64,000 bases of DNA from Isoetes taiwanensis. Lineage: Eukaryota > Streptophyta > Lycopodiopsida > Isoetales > Isoetaceae. A model generated the notes under the pieces. The model ran no database searches. It worked only from the letters and a program-made list of their open reading frames with translations, and had not been told where the DNA came from. Shown in pieces: positions 10,011 to 20,783 of this stretch (its first letter is position 1; every line of letters begins with the position of its first letter). The position numbers were made by a program, and so were the translations under genes. The DNA lies in the NCBI GenBank assembly GCA_021234155.1, contig JAJEKV010000028.1, positions 6,908,992 through 6,972,991 of the forward strand. Reading direction: 5' to 3'.

Positions 10011-12239
10011 CATGCAGGCCAAGTTTTAACTAGGTTAAAATGAAAAGATGTCCATCTTTGGTCTTTTCATTGGGTGATGTTGGCAAATTTTGAGTGACAT
10101 GGCTAGATGGTGGTGACATGGACATGATGACTAGGACTTTATGCAAGAAATATGATAACCTTTGGAATTTTTGGTAGAGGAGTTCGCAATGGATAGAATA
10201 GAGGGATCTTCATGCCGACACCCTTCCCCAAATCGAACTAGGCCAGGACTTTCTTGGCGGCTTCCTCACAGGGAAGAGGCCGGACCTGGGGATCGGCTTC
10301 GTAAAGGATGCCGAGGGGACCTTTCTCCCTCGCCAAATACCTCCTTCCTGAGGGCAAATGCCAATGCCCCCTTCCGGAGTTCTCGATTTCTCTATCCGTA
10401 GAGTTGAATCCATCGTTCAAATAAACCCTTCGGCGAGTTCAAAAATTAAAGATCCGTCCGGAAACTTATCAAAACCGCGTGAAGCGTCCTGGCGCTCGAC
10501 CATGTAAACCCAAGTGTTTTGTCGTTCGAGGCGATTACAAAGCTTTCAGGAATGGAGATCTCGACTTAGCCATATCGTCGGGAAGGTGACATTCACCAAG
10601 GGACCAAGTGATCACGGTCATTTTGGCAAACGAAGAAACACAAACCCTACATGACAATATTCTCGTGACCATTCTTTACATGATTGAATAGGGGCATTGA
10701 AGATGAGCTACTTTGGCACTTCTTGGAAAGAGTGGTCTTACGCTCCTAAAACTTGGTCCCGAGGGTAATCTTGACGTTTGAGTCCATCAAGTGGGTTACA
10801 ATTTTGAAGTGGGAGGTTTGTCCGTGGCCAGGGGCCTTTGGGAGAGAGGATCTTTGGGGTGAACTGAGCTATGCGGAAGGTTTTAAGGGTCCATCTTCAA
10901 GCGTCAACACCCTCCCTCCACGTGATGACATTGTGCAAGATCACGGTCGGATCTGATTAGGATATGGCCTCTCAAACGTAAACCCCCGCAGGTTGCAAGA
11001 GTATTGAAGGGTTTACGCTTTGAGGTCGAAGCTTTTGTCGGTTGCACTTGGGACATGGCCAAGAAGTTGCAATTGAAAATGCTTGGCAATAGGAATTGAT
11101 GGAATGGGGTTTGATTTATCCTCCTCCCATAATGACAGATAGAAGCCAAGAGCCTTTTGCAAGAGCAAAATTGTTTGGGATCATTCGGGATGGCCAATAG
11201 ATCCAAACCCCATTCCTTCAGTTCCCTATTGCTTCATGTTTTAATCGCAGCCTTCTTGACCATGTCCCAAGTGCAACCGACTAAATCGCACCTCCATAAC
11301 GTAAACCCTTCAATAACCTAGCAAACCACGTGGTTTACGCGTTTTGGAGGCCATATCCTAGTCGATTCGACCAGATCTTGCATAATGTGATCACGTGGGA
11401 GGGAGGGTGTTGATGTTAAGATGGACCTTAAAACCTTCCGTATAGCAGCCCCAAAGGTCCTTCCCGAAGGCCCCTTGGCCAGATGGGCAACTCTCCCACT
11501 GAACTATAAACCGACCGCCAATGGACTCAAAACATCGACATTACCCTCGAGACCAAGTTTTGTGGGCTTAAAGACCACCCTTTCTCCAAAAGCCAAGGTA
11601 GCTCATGTCCAATAATGTCAGAGTCAATTGGCCTAAGAGGTGGGCTGGAACACCGCCATGTAGAGGTTCATGTTTCTTTGTTGCCAAAATGACCGTGATA
11701 ACTTGGTTCCTAGGTAAATTTGCTATTTTGGATGACATGGCGAAGTCAAATCTCCATTCTCGAGTTTTGTAACCGCTTTCGAACGACAAAAACACTGGGT
11801 TTCTACACGACATCGTAGGGACGCCAAGGCTTGATAAGTTCTTTCTGCATGCATCTTGGATTTTTTTTGAATTTACTTGAAGCAAGTTACTTGAACGGTG
11901 GATTCAACAAATGGATAGGGAAAAGCCTTTGGGAGGGGCATTTTTTTGAGGTTCGCCTCGGGGTCCGGGCTCTCCCTGGGTGAGGAAGCCGCGGCAAAGT
12001 CCCCGCCCGGTTCGGGATTTGGGGAAAGGTGTCGTTTAAGTTGTTCAAGATCCCTACCAAAAAATTCTAAAGGTTATCATATTTTTGCATAAAGTTCTAG
12101 TCATCATGTCCACATCACCACCATCTAGCCATGTCAACCAAAATTTGCCAACATCACCCAATGAAAAGACCAAAGATGGGCATCTTTTCATTTTTGGCCT
12201 AGTCAAAACTTGGTCTTGCTTAGTTGGCATGCCATGTCA

Positions 12240-12835
12240 CCGCTTGGAATGCCTAGGTGGCATGCCCCGAGCCACCTTGGCATGTTGGAGCCTGGGGTGG
12301 CATGTTGGAGCCCACATGGCATGTTTCAACCACCTTGGCATGTTTGAGCCTAAGTGGCATATTTGTCACGTTGGAGCCTAAGTGGCATGTTGGAGTCCAG
12401 GTGGCATGTTGGAGCCCATTGGCATATGTTGGAGCCTAGGTGGCATCTTTGAGCCACCTTGCCATGTTTGTGCCTAGGTGGCATGTTGGAGCCACCTTGG
12501 CATGTTGGAGCCTAGGTGGCATGTTGGAGCCACCTTGACAAGTTGGATCCCGCATGGCATGTTTGATCCACCTTGGCATGTTTGAGCCACCTTGGCATGT
12601 AGAAGCCTAGGTGGCATGTTTGAGCCACCTTGGCATGTTTGAGTCACCTTGGCATGTTGGAGTCTATGTGGCATGTTTGAGCCACCTTGGCATGTTGAAG
12701 CTTAGTTGCCATGTTGGAGCCACCTTGGCATGTTTGAGCCACCTTGGCATGTTGAGGCCTAGTTGCCATGTTGGAGCCACCTTGGCATGTTTGAGCCACC
12801 TTGGCATGTTGGAGCCTAGGTAGCATGTTTGAAGT
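12240..12835. repeat. 19 bp tandem repeat array, right
   Basis: About 30 copies of the same two 19 bp variants as on the left, in one orientation only (GAGCC...GGCATGTT), opposite to the outermost left copies. This array is about 0.6 kb against 1.6 kb on the left, so the two outer arms have expanded unequally. Confidence 0.9.
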
Positions 12836-12899
12836 CAAATGCTAGTGAAGTGTGTCAAGCATATATAACTCTTGTATGCTGCCATTTTGTGGCAATGGA

Positions 12900-13165
12900 T
12901 TTTTAGAAAACCTTAAAAAACACTACCTTAAAAAACAACACCTTTAAAAAAAACATCCCTTCAAAAAACCATACTGCTTGAGAAAACAACACATCCTTCC
13001 TTAAGAAACCACCCATTCTTAAAAAAAAAAACTACATATTCTTAAGAAAAACTACAGTATATCCTTGGAAAACCACACCCCCATATAACTACGTGTAGGT
13101 TTTTTTCAAATCTTCAAAAAAACAACTCGTATTTTGTTTTTACTGTTGTTTTCAGCTGTGGACCA
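12900..13165. repeat. Right subterminal repeat array of CACTA-type element
   Basis: Degenerate copies of AAAAACAACAC, AAAAACCATAC and AAAAACTACA, the complement of the words in the left array, ending just before the right TIR. Confidence 0.6.
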
Positions 13166-13186
13166 AATGTTGGGGTTAGTGTGTTG

Positions 13187-13640
13187 TATTGTTGCCAGGT
13201 GCTAACCTTGTATGTACGCTTCCGCCATATAGGATTCCCATCGAAGGCATGGGACAAATGATACCTCCGTGTCCACACCCGGACACTTGCCGTCACAAGT
13301 GGTCCGAGTCAGACGGAGGGCCTTTCTATGGTGGTATTGTCGCCATGGAAGAGAGGGTTTTCCGTATTTATACGATGGGAGCATCGTATAGATTCGGAAA
13401 GCGTCACAGATAAGTCCAAATAGCATCATTAAAGATTGTCCTGAATATTGTCTTATCAATATCCTCATCCTTTATTTGTGTTTGATGATATCCTAATTTC
13501 AGATCAATCTTGCTGAACATGCAAACTCCTCAAAGCTCATCAAATAAGTCATCAACTCTTGGTATTATGAACTCATCCCTTACAATCACTGATGCATTGC
13601 GCATAGCCTTGCTGGCTTGCTTTAGAGGATTTTCCATTAG
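13187..13640. other. Intergenic DNA right of the CACTA-type element
   Basis: No gene recognised. A palindromic word with TATACGATGGGAGCATCGTATA at about 13370-13391 forms a 7 bp stem. Nothing else stands out. Confidence 0.3.
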
Positions 13641-13642
13641 AA

Positions 13643-14293
13643 TTGCAAGTGTCTGATTTTATGATTGCTATTGCCAATGGATTGGGTATGCATCTTGCCC
13701 ATTCTATTGTTAATGGTCCTCGAATATGTGTATCTCTTCCTACTTGTGTTTCTATTCCTCAGTCAGTAGTGGTCAAAAGTGGCCCACTTTTTTTCAAGTA
13801 CAAACTACGCCTGCTTAATGGACCTGAGCTTGCCAAGATGTTTCCAAATGTTGAGGCTTTCGCTACTTACAGATCTAGGCATACTTTTGTCTCTACCTCC
13901 CCAACTACTCCTATCCTATGTCACATAGCATCCACTTCACCTGATTGTCATGTTGTATCATCTTCCTCATCTGCCTCTGCGCTAGTTAATCCGCTAGTAT
14001 TACCAGCCCTTGTGCCTTTTTCTCAAGCTATTTCTGCATCATCACCTTCTTCTAGTGCATCTCCATCTCAATCTATATCAGTAGACCCTCTTAATGAGGA
14101 TCAACACTCTCATCTTCAAGACATTGCTCACAAGCAAGAATTATTGGAAGAAGGATGGTCTACTCCACGTCTGAAGCAGCTTGCACGCCGCAAAAATAAC
14201 TCGGCTTCTCAATCTATGTTAGTCCACTTTGTAGCTCCAATATCTGCTACGATTGTTACAATGGATGTCCCTGATTCAGTGGCATTGAGATAG
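13643..14293 (+). pseudogene. Gag-like ORF of a retroelement, related to 50843-52200
   Basis: The frame of 216 codons opens at 13643. Its first half reads GLGMHLAHSIVNGPRICVS, then VVVKSGPLFFKYKLRLLNG and ELAKMFPNVEAFATYRS; the second half is a low-complexity Ser/Pro/Ala linker (SSSSASALVNP, SPSSSASPSQS) and a charged tail. The minus-strand ORF at 50843-51427 and the frames just upstream give the same order (GLHLQHAITNGITKICVV, SGPMFFPFRLQLLN, LALMFP, then a Ser/Pro/Ala linker). Two copies 37 kb apart show a dispersed family. The pattern before it at the other locus is reminiscent of the DUF4283 region of plant LINE/gag-like proteins, but this is a weak guess. Confidence 0.45.
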
Positions 14294-14419
14294 TAGGGAG
14301 CAGATCAAGTTGCTATTCATGATTCTATGGACGTGGAAGTTCGACCTGGTTAAAGTAACTTTTCTAAAAAATGTCAGAATAAAACTACCACAAACTTCAC
14401 GTAACAATAATTGCCTTCT

Positions 14420-14488
14420 ACTTGCAATTCTGGCGTGGAAGGTGTGCCTCTCGCGCGTCGGCACGCCTTCCACGCTAGAATTGCAAGT
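14420..14488. repeat. 29 bp near-perfect hairpin
   Basis: Left arm 14420-14448 (ACTTGCAATTCTGGCGTGGA...) and right arm 14460-14488 pair over 29 bp with an 11 nt loop. The only two non-Watson-Crick positions are G-U wobbles if the plus strand is transcribed. The arms are GC-richer than the flanks. This could be a small-RNA precursor or a tiny MITE; no target or second copy is visible in the window. Confidence 0.65.
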
Positions 14489-14737
14489 CAGTTCCACTGG
14501 CTTCCCTCCTCAGCTGAACTGGTTCATGTTGACATGAATACCTTGCATTTGGACACGTAGCAAGACTCTAAGTAGACGGACCATCCAAAATGCTCATGCA
14601 ATCCATTTATGAACACGTGGCATCATTTTTGCGACACAATCATGCGACCCACACAATTTGTAAGGGTTCATGTTGACACGGATTATACCATGTCGACCTC
14701 CTCATGTGACCTTACTCTAACGTACTCAAGCACATCA

Positions 14738-14775
14738 ACGCCACACACACACGCACACGCACACGCACACGTACG
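14738..14775. repeat. CA/CG microsatellite
   Basis: A short alternating purine-pyrimidine tract, mostly CACACA and CGCACA units. Confidence 0.85.
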
Positions 14776-14799
14776 TTTATTAGTATATCTCTACACATA

Positions 14800-15298
14800 A
14801 GGGTATAGATGTGGTAACCGGCTGTCTCATTAGAAAAGAAAAGGAATATTTAACAAACATAAACAACCCCATTTAAGCCCTTTGTTTTGGCCCGCTGTAT
14901 CATTCATCCGTGGCCCTTCTGACCAAGCTCGTAAACTCGAATCAAGCGCTTCGGATCTAGTTTTCAACATTCATTCCTGGATGCAGTCTGAAGGTAATTT
15001 GCATAGATCTGTCGCAGCTTTTGCAAATCAAAACAAGAAATTGCGAATTCAAGCATAATCAGGTATGGATTGGTTCAGCTTAATTCTACCTAGATGGCGA
15101 TTCCAGCTACCCAGATCTTTAGCAGGTGATTTGAAATGATCACTTTCTGCTGGATTGGTCGGGATGGCAATGCATTGTAGTCCGGAAGATCCTAGATTAG
15201 GTCTCTCAGTTAATGGGGCCTCATACATGTCTTCTCAACTTCATGCTTTGCGGGAATGATTCTTTTGGCCTTGGGCCTTACCTTATAAATTCTCAATA
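14800..15298 (+). promoter_or_regulatory. Likely promoter and 5' UTR of the Rgp1 gene
   Basis: This 500 bp stretch lies between the microsatellite and the first codon. There is no other gene candidate in it. A TTATAAATT word at about 15283 is too close to the ATG to be a useful TATA box if the UTR is long. The transcription start cannot be fixed from sequence alone. Confidence 0.3.
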
Positions 15299-18200
15299 AT
15301 GTGGTCTAGCATACCCGAAGTCTTGCCGTTCCTAAAGAGAGAGAAATCTGATGCAAGCATTTCTTTGAAATACTCAGAAGTTTCTGGGTCAGTTCCTCGT
15401 GTATCGTTGGATGTAAGCTTGGATCGGAAAGTGTACAGGCCTGGGGACACCATTCTAGCTACTGTGGAGATAGGCAATAATAAAAGTTCAAGGAAGACAA
15501 TATCACCGGGGGATCATCCAGAATCTTATGGCGCAGAGATTGATGCAGTGATAATTGGAAATTTAACAGTAGAAGTTAAAGGCACAGAGAAACTGGACAC
15601 ACAATGGATGATCACTCCAAAAGCATCTTCAAAACTGCGTAAAGGTGAATGCCTTTTCACTCTTGCGTACATTTGTGAAGGCCATTTGGGGTCTTATAAA
15701 TGGGCTTGTATTTCATTTCTTTTGCAGGGGAACGCACAATTCTGGAATCATTGAGTACGTCAATAACATCAAATGCCTTCATTGGAAATGGCCATAGCAA
15801 TGCATGTAAGACAAAAATCTTCATGCCAATCTTTTCAGCATTTGATCAAGCCACAATTTGCAACCCAATTCCTCCACCAAAACAAGATTATAATGTTTTG
15901 GATGAATTATTTCTTTAAGCCAGCATTTGTACTCAATTGATATTTATATATTTAGATGTAATGTAGCCAGTATAATTGTATATCTGATTGAACATTAAGC
16001 AAAGCAGTGCTGATATTGTTTGGTGAAGATATTCATTAATTTCCTTGCTGAAATATGTTATGTTTTGTTGTTCAGATCTGGTACGAACTAGCTTACCAAA
16101 AATCCTTCCACCGACTTATAGAGGCACTGCAGTACGCTATTTTTATTATTTGACAGTCAGAATTGACTGGTTGCCTTCTAGGGCTGGGGGTGTCTCTGCT
16201 TCTAAAACATTTGCTACATTGCCTATGTGCTCTTTGGTAAGCTCAGAACTGTCCTGACAGATAAAACGAATATGTAGTTTTTAAACTCAATACTTGAAAT
16301 AAAATGCAGGTCATAGCAAGAATCCCAACAAAAATGAGTCAACTTATTGAGGTTGAAATTAGGTGTCCTCTTGTTTGACGTGAAACTAAATGGATCTTCA
16401 ACAAATGTTATAAGTGTATTTGTTGTCTGTGAGTTTTGCAAATGTAATGAAAATGTGGATATATCCTTGGTGTTAAGTATCATGTTACTTCCTTGCAGGA
16501 AAAGCGGGTTCCAATAAATGTATGGACAATGCCAAATTGCAGTGGACTTACTAGTGATGATATGCAAGTCATAGATAGCTATGCTTTAGATGGTAAAAGC
16601 TATGTGTTCTTGTCTTTCTGAATTATTGTCTGAACACATTGCAATTTGCATGTTACATTTGAATTCCAATATTGCAATAATGAATATTTGTAAATGGTTT
16701 ACTTTCTAGGAATTGTTCCCATCATGCCAGTGGAAGTAGAGATACAATGGAAAGAAAATAATGAAGATGCTTATTGGGTATGTCCCGGATTTCGAAGTTT
16801 TTTTTTTCTGTGACAATAGTTGTTACAGTTCAAGAGTTTTGATGCCAGTGTAGGGCTCTTAGCATCTCGCCTGGAGCAGAAGACGATACATATAGTCAAG
16901 AATCAGGAAGTGTGCCACAGAGTCCAACAAGAGCACAGTTTGATCGGTCCTTTAGTCATAGTTCAGGATCGATTTCTTCAGGGAGCCGCATTTAGGACAT
17001 TCAAGGGATTATTCACTCCGTAGTGACTTTAATCGCATGTCATTGAAGCGAGCAACACCTCTATTGGCCACTGCATTGGAGACGGATGACCAAAGTATGT
17101 ACAGAACTGAAAGAAAAGTAGTTGACTTTTCTTTCATGGCTATAGGATCAACCTTGTTATAATATAGAATCGAAATTTTGGCATCATTTTAAGCACCTAT
17201 AAATGCAAGATCTGGAATGAGCTATTGGATGATTTTTTACCTAGCAGCATGTTTTGGGGAGGCCAAACATTCTCGACCTTATTTTTTATTTACTATAGAC
17301 CTTACTTATTTTGATCTGCAACTCTTGAATATTACAGGCTCTGATGCAGTTGGACCAGACAAGTCAGATCATGCATTGGTGAATGGAAATGCCAAGCCTA
17401 ATGGAGGAATACAGAATGATGATGCTCTAGTCATGTCACCCTTATCTCCAGCAGGTATATAACATTTGCATTCAATTGTGACGTGCGTCCTGATATTGCA
17501 TGTTTTTACAGTCCTTTGTCTTGTGTCTTGTTATATAGCTAGTTACATCCGAGGGAAAACTTATAACATTAGAATTGACGATGAGGTCTTGGTTCGTTTC
17601 TCTCCAAAAAATCCAGACTCAACATATTATTTTGGAGATATGGTGAGTTTGATCTTTTCATTTTACTTTCTGGGGGACTTATTTGATGGAGTAGCATTGG
17701 TCAGGTAGCTGGAGTCATAAGTTTCCCCAAGGACGAAGGATCAAGGAAATGTCTAGAGGTATGTTGCATGATATTACTGCAAGCTCGTGGTTGTTTACTG
17801 TTCTAAAATTTCAAGGTACCAGGTATCAGCTTTTCTAGAGACACGGGAGGTACTAAATCCCTCATTCATTCATCCTTCTCGGAGGAATTCACCCATAATA
17901 ACAAAGGTAGCATGCTTTACTTTCTTTCTTCCCGGGGTTTACGAATTTGGAGTGTTCTTAGAATTTCAAGGCCTCTCAGGTGCAAGCAGAATACTATGAA
18001 GTGGTCGCAGATATGCTTCAAACACATATAATGCTCTCTATACCTTTGGACGGCCCAGCTTCTTTTTCGACCCCTCATATTTCTGTACAATGGATTCTTC
18101 GGTTTGAGTTTGTGGCTGCACCTAAAAATGCGCGTTTGGATAAGTACCATCACCCACTTCAAATAAGGGAGAGAGAGCGTGGAGAGTGGGTGCTGCCACT

Positions 18201-18399
18201 TATTGTGCATGCACCACTGCCCCGGACTGGAGGAAGGAAAGAAAAAGCATTGTCGTCATTAAAAGAGTTTTGGGTCCCATCTCCTAAGGTTTCCGGTTGG
18301 ACTGACACACCAATCTGTTCGCCTCCCCCTCTTCATGGATTATCATCACCAAAAGATGATGGAACATCTCAACCCAATGGACATCATTGGGCGCCTTAA
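15299..18399 (+). CDS. RGP1: Rgp1-type subunit of the Ric1-Rgp1 Rab exchange factor
   Basis: Rgp1 acts with Ric1 at the Golgi as exchange factor for Rab6/Ypt6 in yeast and animals; a similar role here is inferred. Eleven exons with GT-AG introns: 15299-15644, 15728-15805, 16076-16236, 16499-16592, 16710-16777, 16849-17094, 17338-17454, 17539-17642, 17705-17758, 17823-17906, 17980-18399, about 590 residues. Diagnostic stretches are KVYRPGDTILATVEI (exon 1), GERTILES (exon 2), ILPPTYRGTAVRYFYYLTV (exon 3), YNIRIDDEVLVRFSP (exon 8), VAGVISFPKDEG (exon 9) and VQWILRFEFVA (exon 11), an arrestin-like beta-sandwich pattern. Exons 6 and 7 encode a Ser-rich linker. Exon 6 enters in phase 0 and must leave in phase 1 but is 246 nt long, with an in-frame TAG at 16993; one base seems missing between 16962 and 16992. 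Either a sequencing error or a recent mutation. Confidence 0.9.
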
Positions 18400-19117
18400 T
18401 AGGTGCTTTGATTGAAAGCGGGTTTTCCTATTTTAGACTAAATATGGTACATACAGAATGAAGCAAATGTAGCATGCAATGATAAAAAGAAATGCTCAGA
18501 GCAGATTACATTTTGTTATCTTTCAACATTCTTTTTCTCATCAGAAGATTTTGTATACAGTCAAGAATGATGCTGTAGAAAGTGATTTTATACGAGAATA
18601 ACAGAGAACGATATGAAGTTTGAGTTAAATGTGGAATCAAGCTGTAAAACGTTTTATGTACTGCTTTGATGTATGATGATCTGTGAGAGGGAATAGTTAG
18701 CGAGAATGTTGAAACCCATACATGGTTAGGATCCCATAAAATAACCAGGCATTGTCCTCCTGTGCAAATGAGGATATTGTATAGGCTATTTTCAAAACAA
18801 TATATTTTCTGTCTCTGTCAAGTAACGTTTAGCGCTGAGCTTCCAGAGCTGGACAAGAGACATGAACAATTTTGGTGCTACACGATGGATATCCTATGTC
18901 CGAATGCCACGATAGCTGTGTAGACATGGCTTAGAAAAAATTTCCACTTGTTCTCCACTCAAAGGATCAAAAACTTACACCCACCTCATCAAGGCACAAC
19001 TTCCTATATTTGTTCCTTCTGCATGAGGAACTATGTTCCATATTTAACACCCTTTGGCACAAAATAGATCATTTCTTAGCATAGGAAATTTACTAGCTTT
19101 ACATAGCACAACCGATA
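18400..19117 (+). other. 3' flank of the Rgp1 gene
   Basis: AT-rich DNA after the stop codon at 18397-18399, presumably 3' UTR and spacer. No clear AATAAA. No other coding signal is visible. Confidence 0.35.
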
Positions 19118-19922
19118 ATGGACTTTGGTTTTGCATTGGGACTCATCATTTGGCTCGTAATTCCTCTAGGAATTGGTCTCAAAGGAATAATGCGTGAAGG
19201 TAGCATTGTAATACGAATTTCCTTTGCATACACACTTATTTATAAGTTTGGATGTTGTGCAGCTAAAGATCAAATAAACAAAATAGTTTGGATATCTTTA
19301 TATATCATGATAGGGGTGGCACTATTTCTAGTATTGAAAGATGGAGGTAACAATTGATCATACGAGTTTTTTATAATCCCAAGAGTTTCTATTAACATGG
19401 GTGAACTAAACAAATGATATCATAAGGCTTCAAGGAGCAAGTCATTCCACTTACATTGTATATCATCCAGGTTTGTATATGATTTTTGAGTCACATACAT
19501 GTTGCTCCTTTTAATTGACAATTTTTCATGATTGCAGTTATTCCTTCACTTTTGTTGGATGAAGTTAGAGGTGAGCTTAGTTGAAAACGTTAAATGGGTT
19601 CCATTTTCCATCTTTTTAATCACTATACTTGCATCCACTAGGATCACATTTGGATAATGAGTATCTGTCTATGGTTATCCGTTGTGGCAACCTTTCTTTC
19701 TTTTTGGAGGATCAACTATGTCGCTGCTTGTCTACTCCTTCCTTATCTTGTTGGGTAAGTTCTTCATGTAATCCAAGATTATATATCATTCTTTAGTGTA
19801 TTATTAAATATTGAAATATTTAATTTGAAGGGTAACTTTTGTGGCACCTCTTAGTTCGATGCTAAGCATCTTGGGGGTCATAGCTCTATTGGCCATTGAT
19901 GAAGTCGACGAAGACGATTAAG
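19118..19922 (+). CDS. Possible small multi-exon membrane-protein gene
   Basis: From ATG 19118, exons 19118-19199, 19263-19346 and 19538-19570 join through GT-AG introns, all in phase 1, giving FALGLIIWLVIPLGIGL, then a polar KDQINK, a second hydrophobic helix (WISLYIMIGVALFLVL) and IPSLLLDEVR. A fourth exon from about 19662 in the same phase gives LWQPFFLFGG and SLLVYSFLILLG, a third helix, before a GTAAGT. A last block at about 19832-19922 reads VTFVAPLSSMLSILGVIALL then an acidic end (DEVDEDD stop), but I cannot join it without a frame change. Several transmembrane helices and an acidic tail suggest a small membrane protein. I do not recognise the family; it may also be a decayed copy. Confidence 0.4.
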
Positions 19923-20305
19923 TATCTTCACATTCTTTAATTTGGTTTAGACGTGTTCCGTACGGTATCTTCTCGCACAATTGCTTTCACTCCAATTAGT
20001 AGTGCGAACGAAGTGACCTAGTGGCTGCTTGTCATTTTCGAGCCAAGAGGTCGTGAACTGGTTGAGAAGATTACATGTCGCTTTTGAAAAATGAGTTGAA
20101 AGATCGGTTCAAAATTACTTTATGCAAATTATTATCATCCAAACATCGCCAAACATTTGGATGATGGCCATGGTAAAAAAGAGACAAAGAAATGGCTGTA
20201 TTTTTTCTTTCCAAAATACATGTATTTGGATGAATACACTCTTCTAGAAGTTGGTCCCTACTTTTCTAAGATTTCTTCCCTTCAGTGTAAACTAGATTTA
20301 AAGTT
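19923..20305. other. Intergenic, nothing recognised
   Basis: No reading frame or repeat that I can support. Confidence 0.3.
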
Positions 20306-20380
20306 TTGGATTTGGTAGGTCCAACATATATTGAATTTGGTAAGTGCAACAGACATTGAATTTGGTAGGTGCAATAGAAT
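20306..20380. repeat. 25 bp tandem repeat, three copies
   Basis: Three head-to-tail 25 bp units begin TTGGATTTGG, TTGAATTTGG and TTGAATTTGG, with 3 to 6 differences between units. Confidence 0.8.
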
Positions 20381-20783
20381 GGAATCATTTGTGGCTGGAA
20401 TAGAATGAAGGGCATTTTACATGATTGCAATTGAAGAGGATGTGCAAAATAGGATGGCAATAGATTTTGCATGTGACCAGAGCTCATGGTATATGAATTC
20501 CATGGTGGCACATTATGAGATATTCGCAGGCCGAATACTCCTAATGGTGTATAAGTTCTACGCGACATTTTGCATGTACCCGGTTTACGCCGCAATCTCA
20601 TCTCATTTTCGAGACTTGCTAATCTTGGACTATCAATCCATTTTGATAGACGATTGTACAGATTTATCCAAGATGGATGTGTACTTGGGGTTGCCCCAAA
20701 AGAAGGACATATTTATAAGTTTAATCGACTAATGATTTTATGAATCATCGTTTTGCGCATGCTAATTCCAAAATTTACTCAAT

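Larger units (their letters stand above)
8394..12835. repeat. Giant imperfect palindrome (fold-back structure)
   Basis: Left inner arm 10020-11117 and right inner arm 11197-12226 are diverged inverted copies around an about 80 bp loop. Paired blocks: 10030-10160 with 12070-12215; 10170-10290 with 11950-12085; 10495-10665 with 11640-11840; 10886-11117 with 11197-11440. Outside the inner arms, both sides continue into arrays of one 19 bp repeat (8394-10010 left, 12240-12835 right). Matching landmarks include AAGATGTCCATCTTTGGTC against GACCAAAGATGGGCATCTT. This architecture, long inverted arms made partly of tandem repeats, is that of fold-back elements. Here it sits inside CACTA-like ends. Confidence 0.85.
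6050..13183. mobile_element. CACTA-type element, non-autonomous, 7.1 kb
   Basis: The left end reads CACACTAACCCCAA (6050-6063) and the right end is its exact reverse complement (13170-13183). Both flanks read TTG (6047-6049 and 13184-13186), a 3 bp target duplication, which is the size made by CACTA transposases. Inside each end lies an array of short degenerate repeats in opposite orientation: GTGTAGTTTTT/GTTGTTTTT on the left (6070-6650), AAAAACTACA/AAAAACAAC on the right (12900-13130). Such subterminal arrays are typical of CACTA elements, where they bind the transposon protein. No transposase is visible. The interior is mostly a huge imperfect palindrome. The TIR is CACACTA where classical elements begin CACTA, so superfamily assignment is likely but not certain. 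Confidence 0.75.

Noticed and set aside
8394-12835. CRISPR array
   Set aside because: Repeats are contiguous, degenerate and flip orientation; there are no uniform unique spacers and the genome is a plant's.
16820-17023. Alternative frame in Rgp1 exon 6 from the acceptor at 16828
   Set aside because: It stays open to 17021 but does not connect in phase to exon 7, and its composition is unlike the Ser-rich linker seen in the other two frames.
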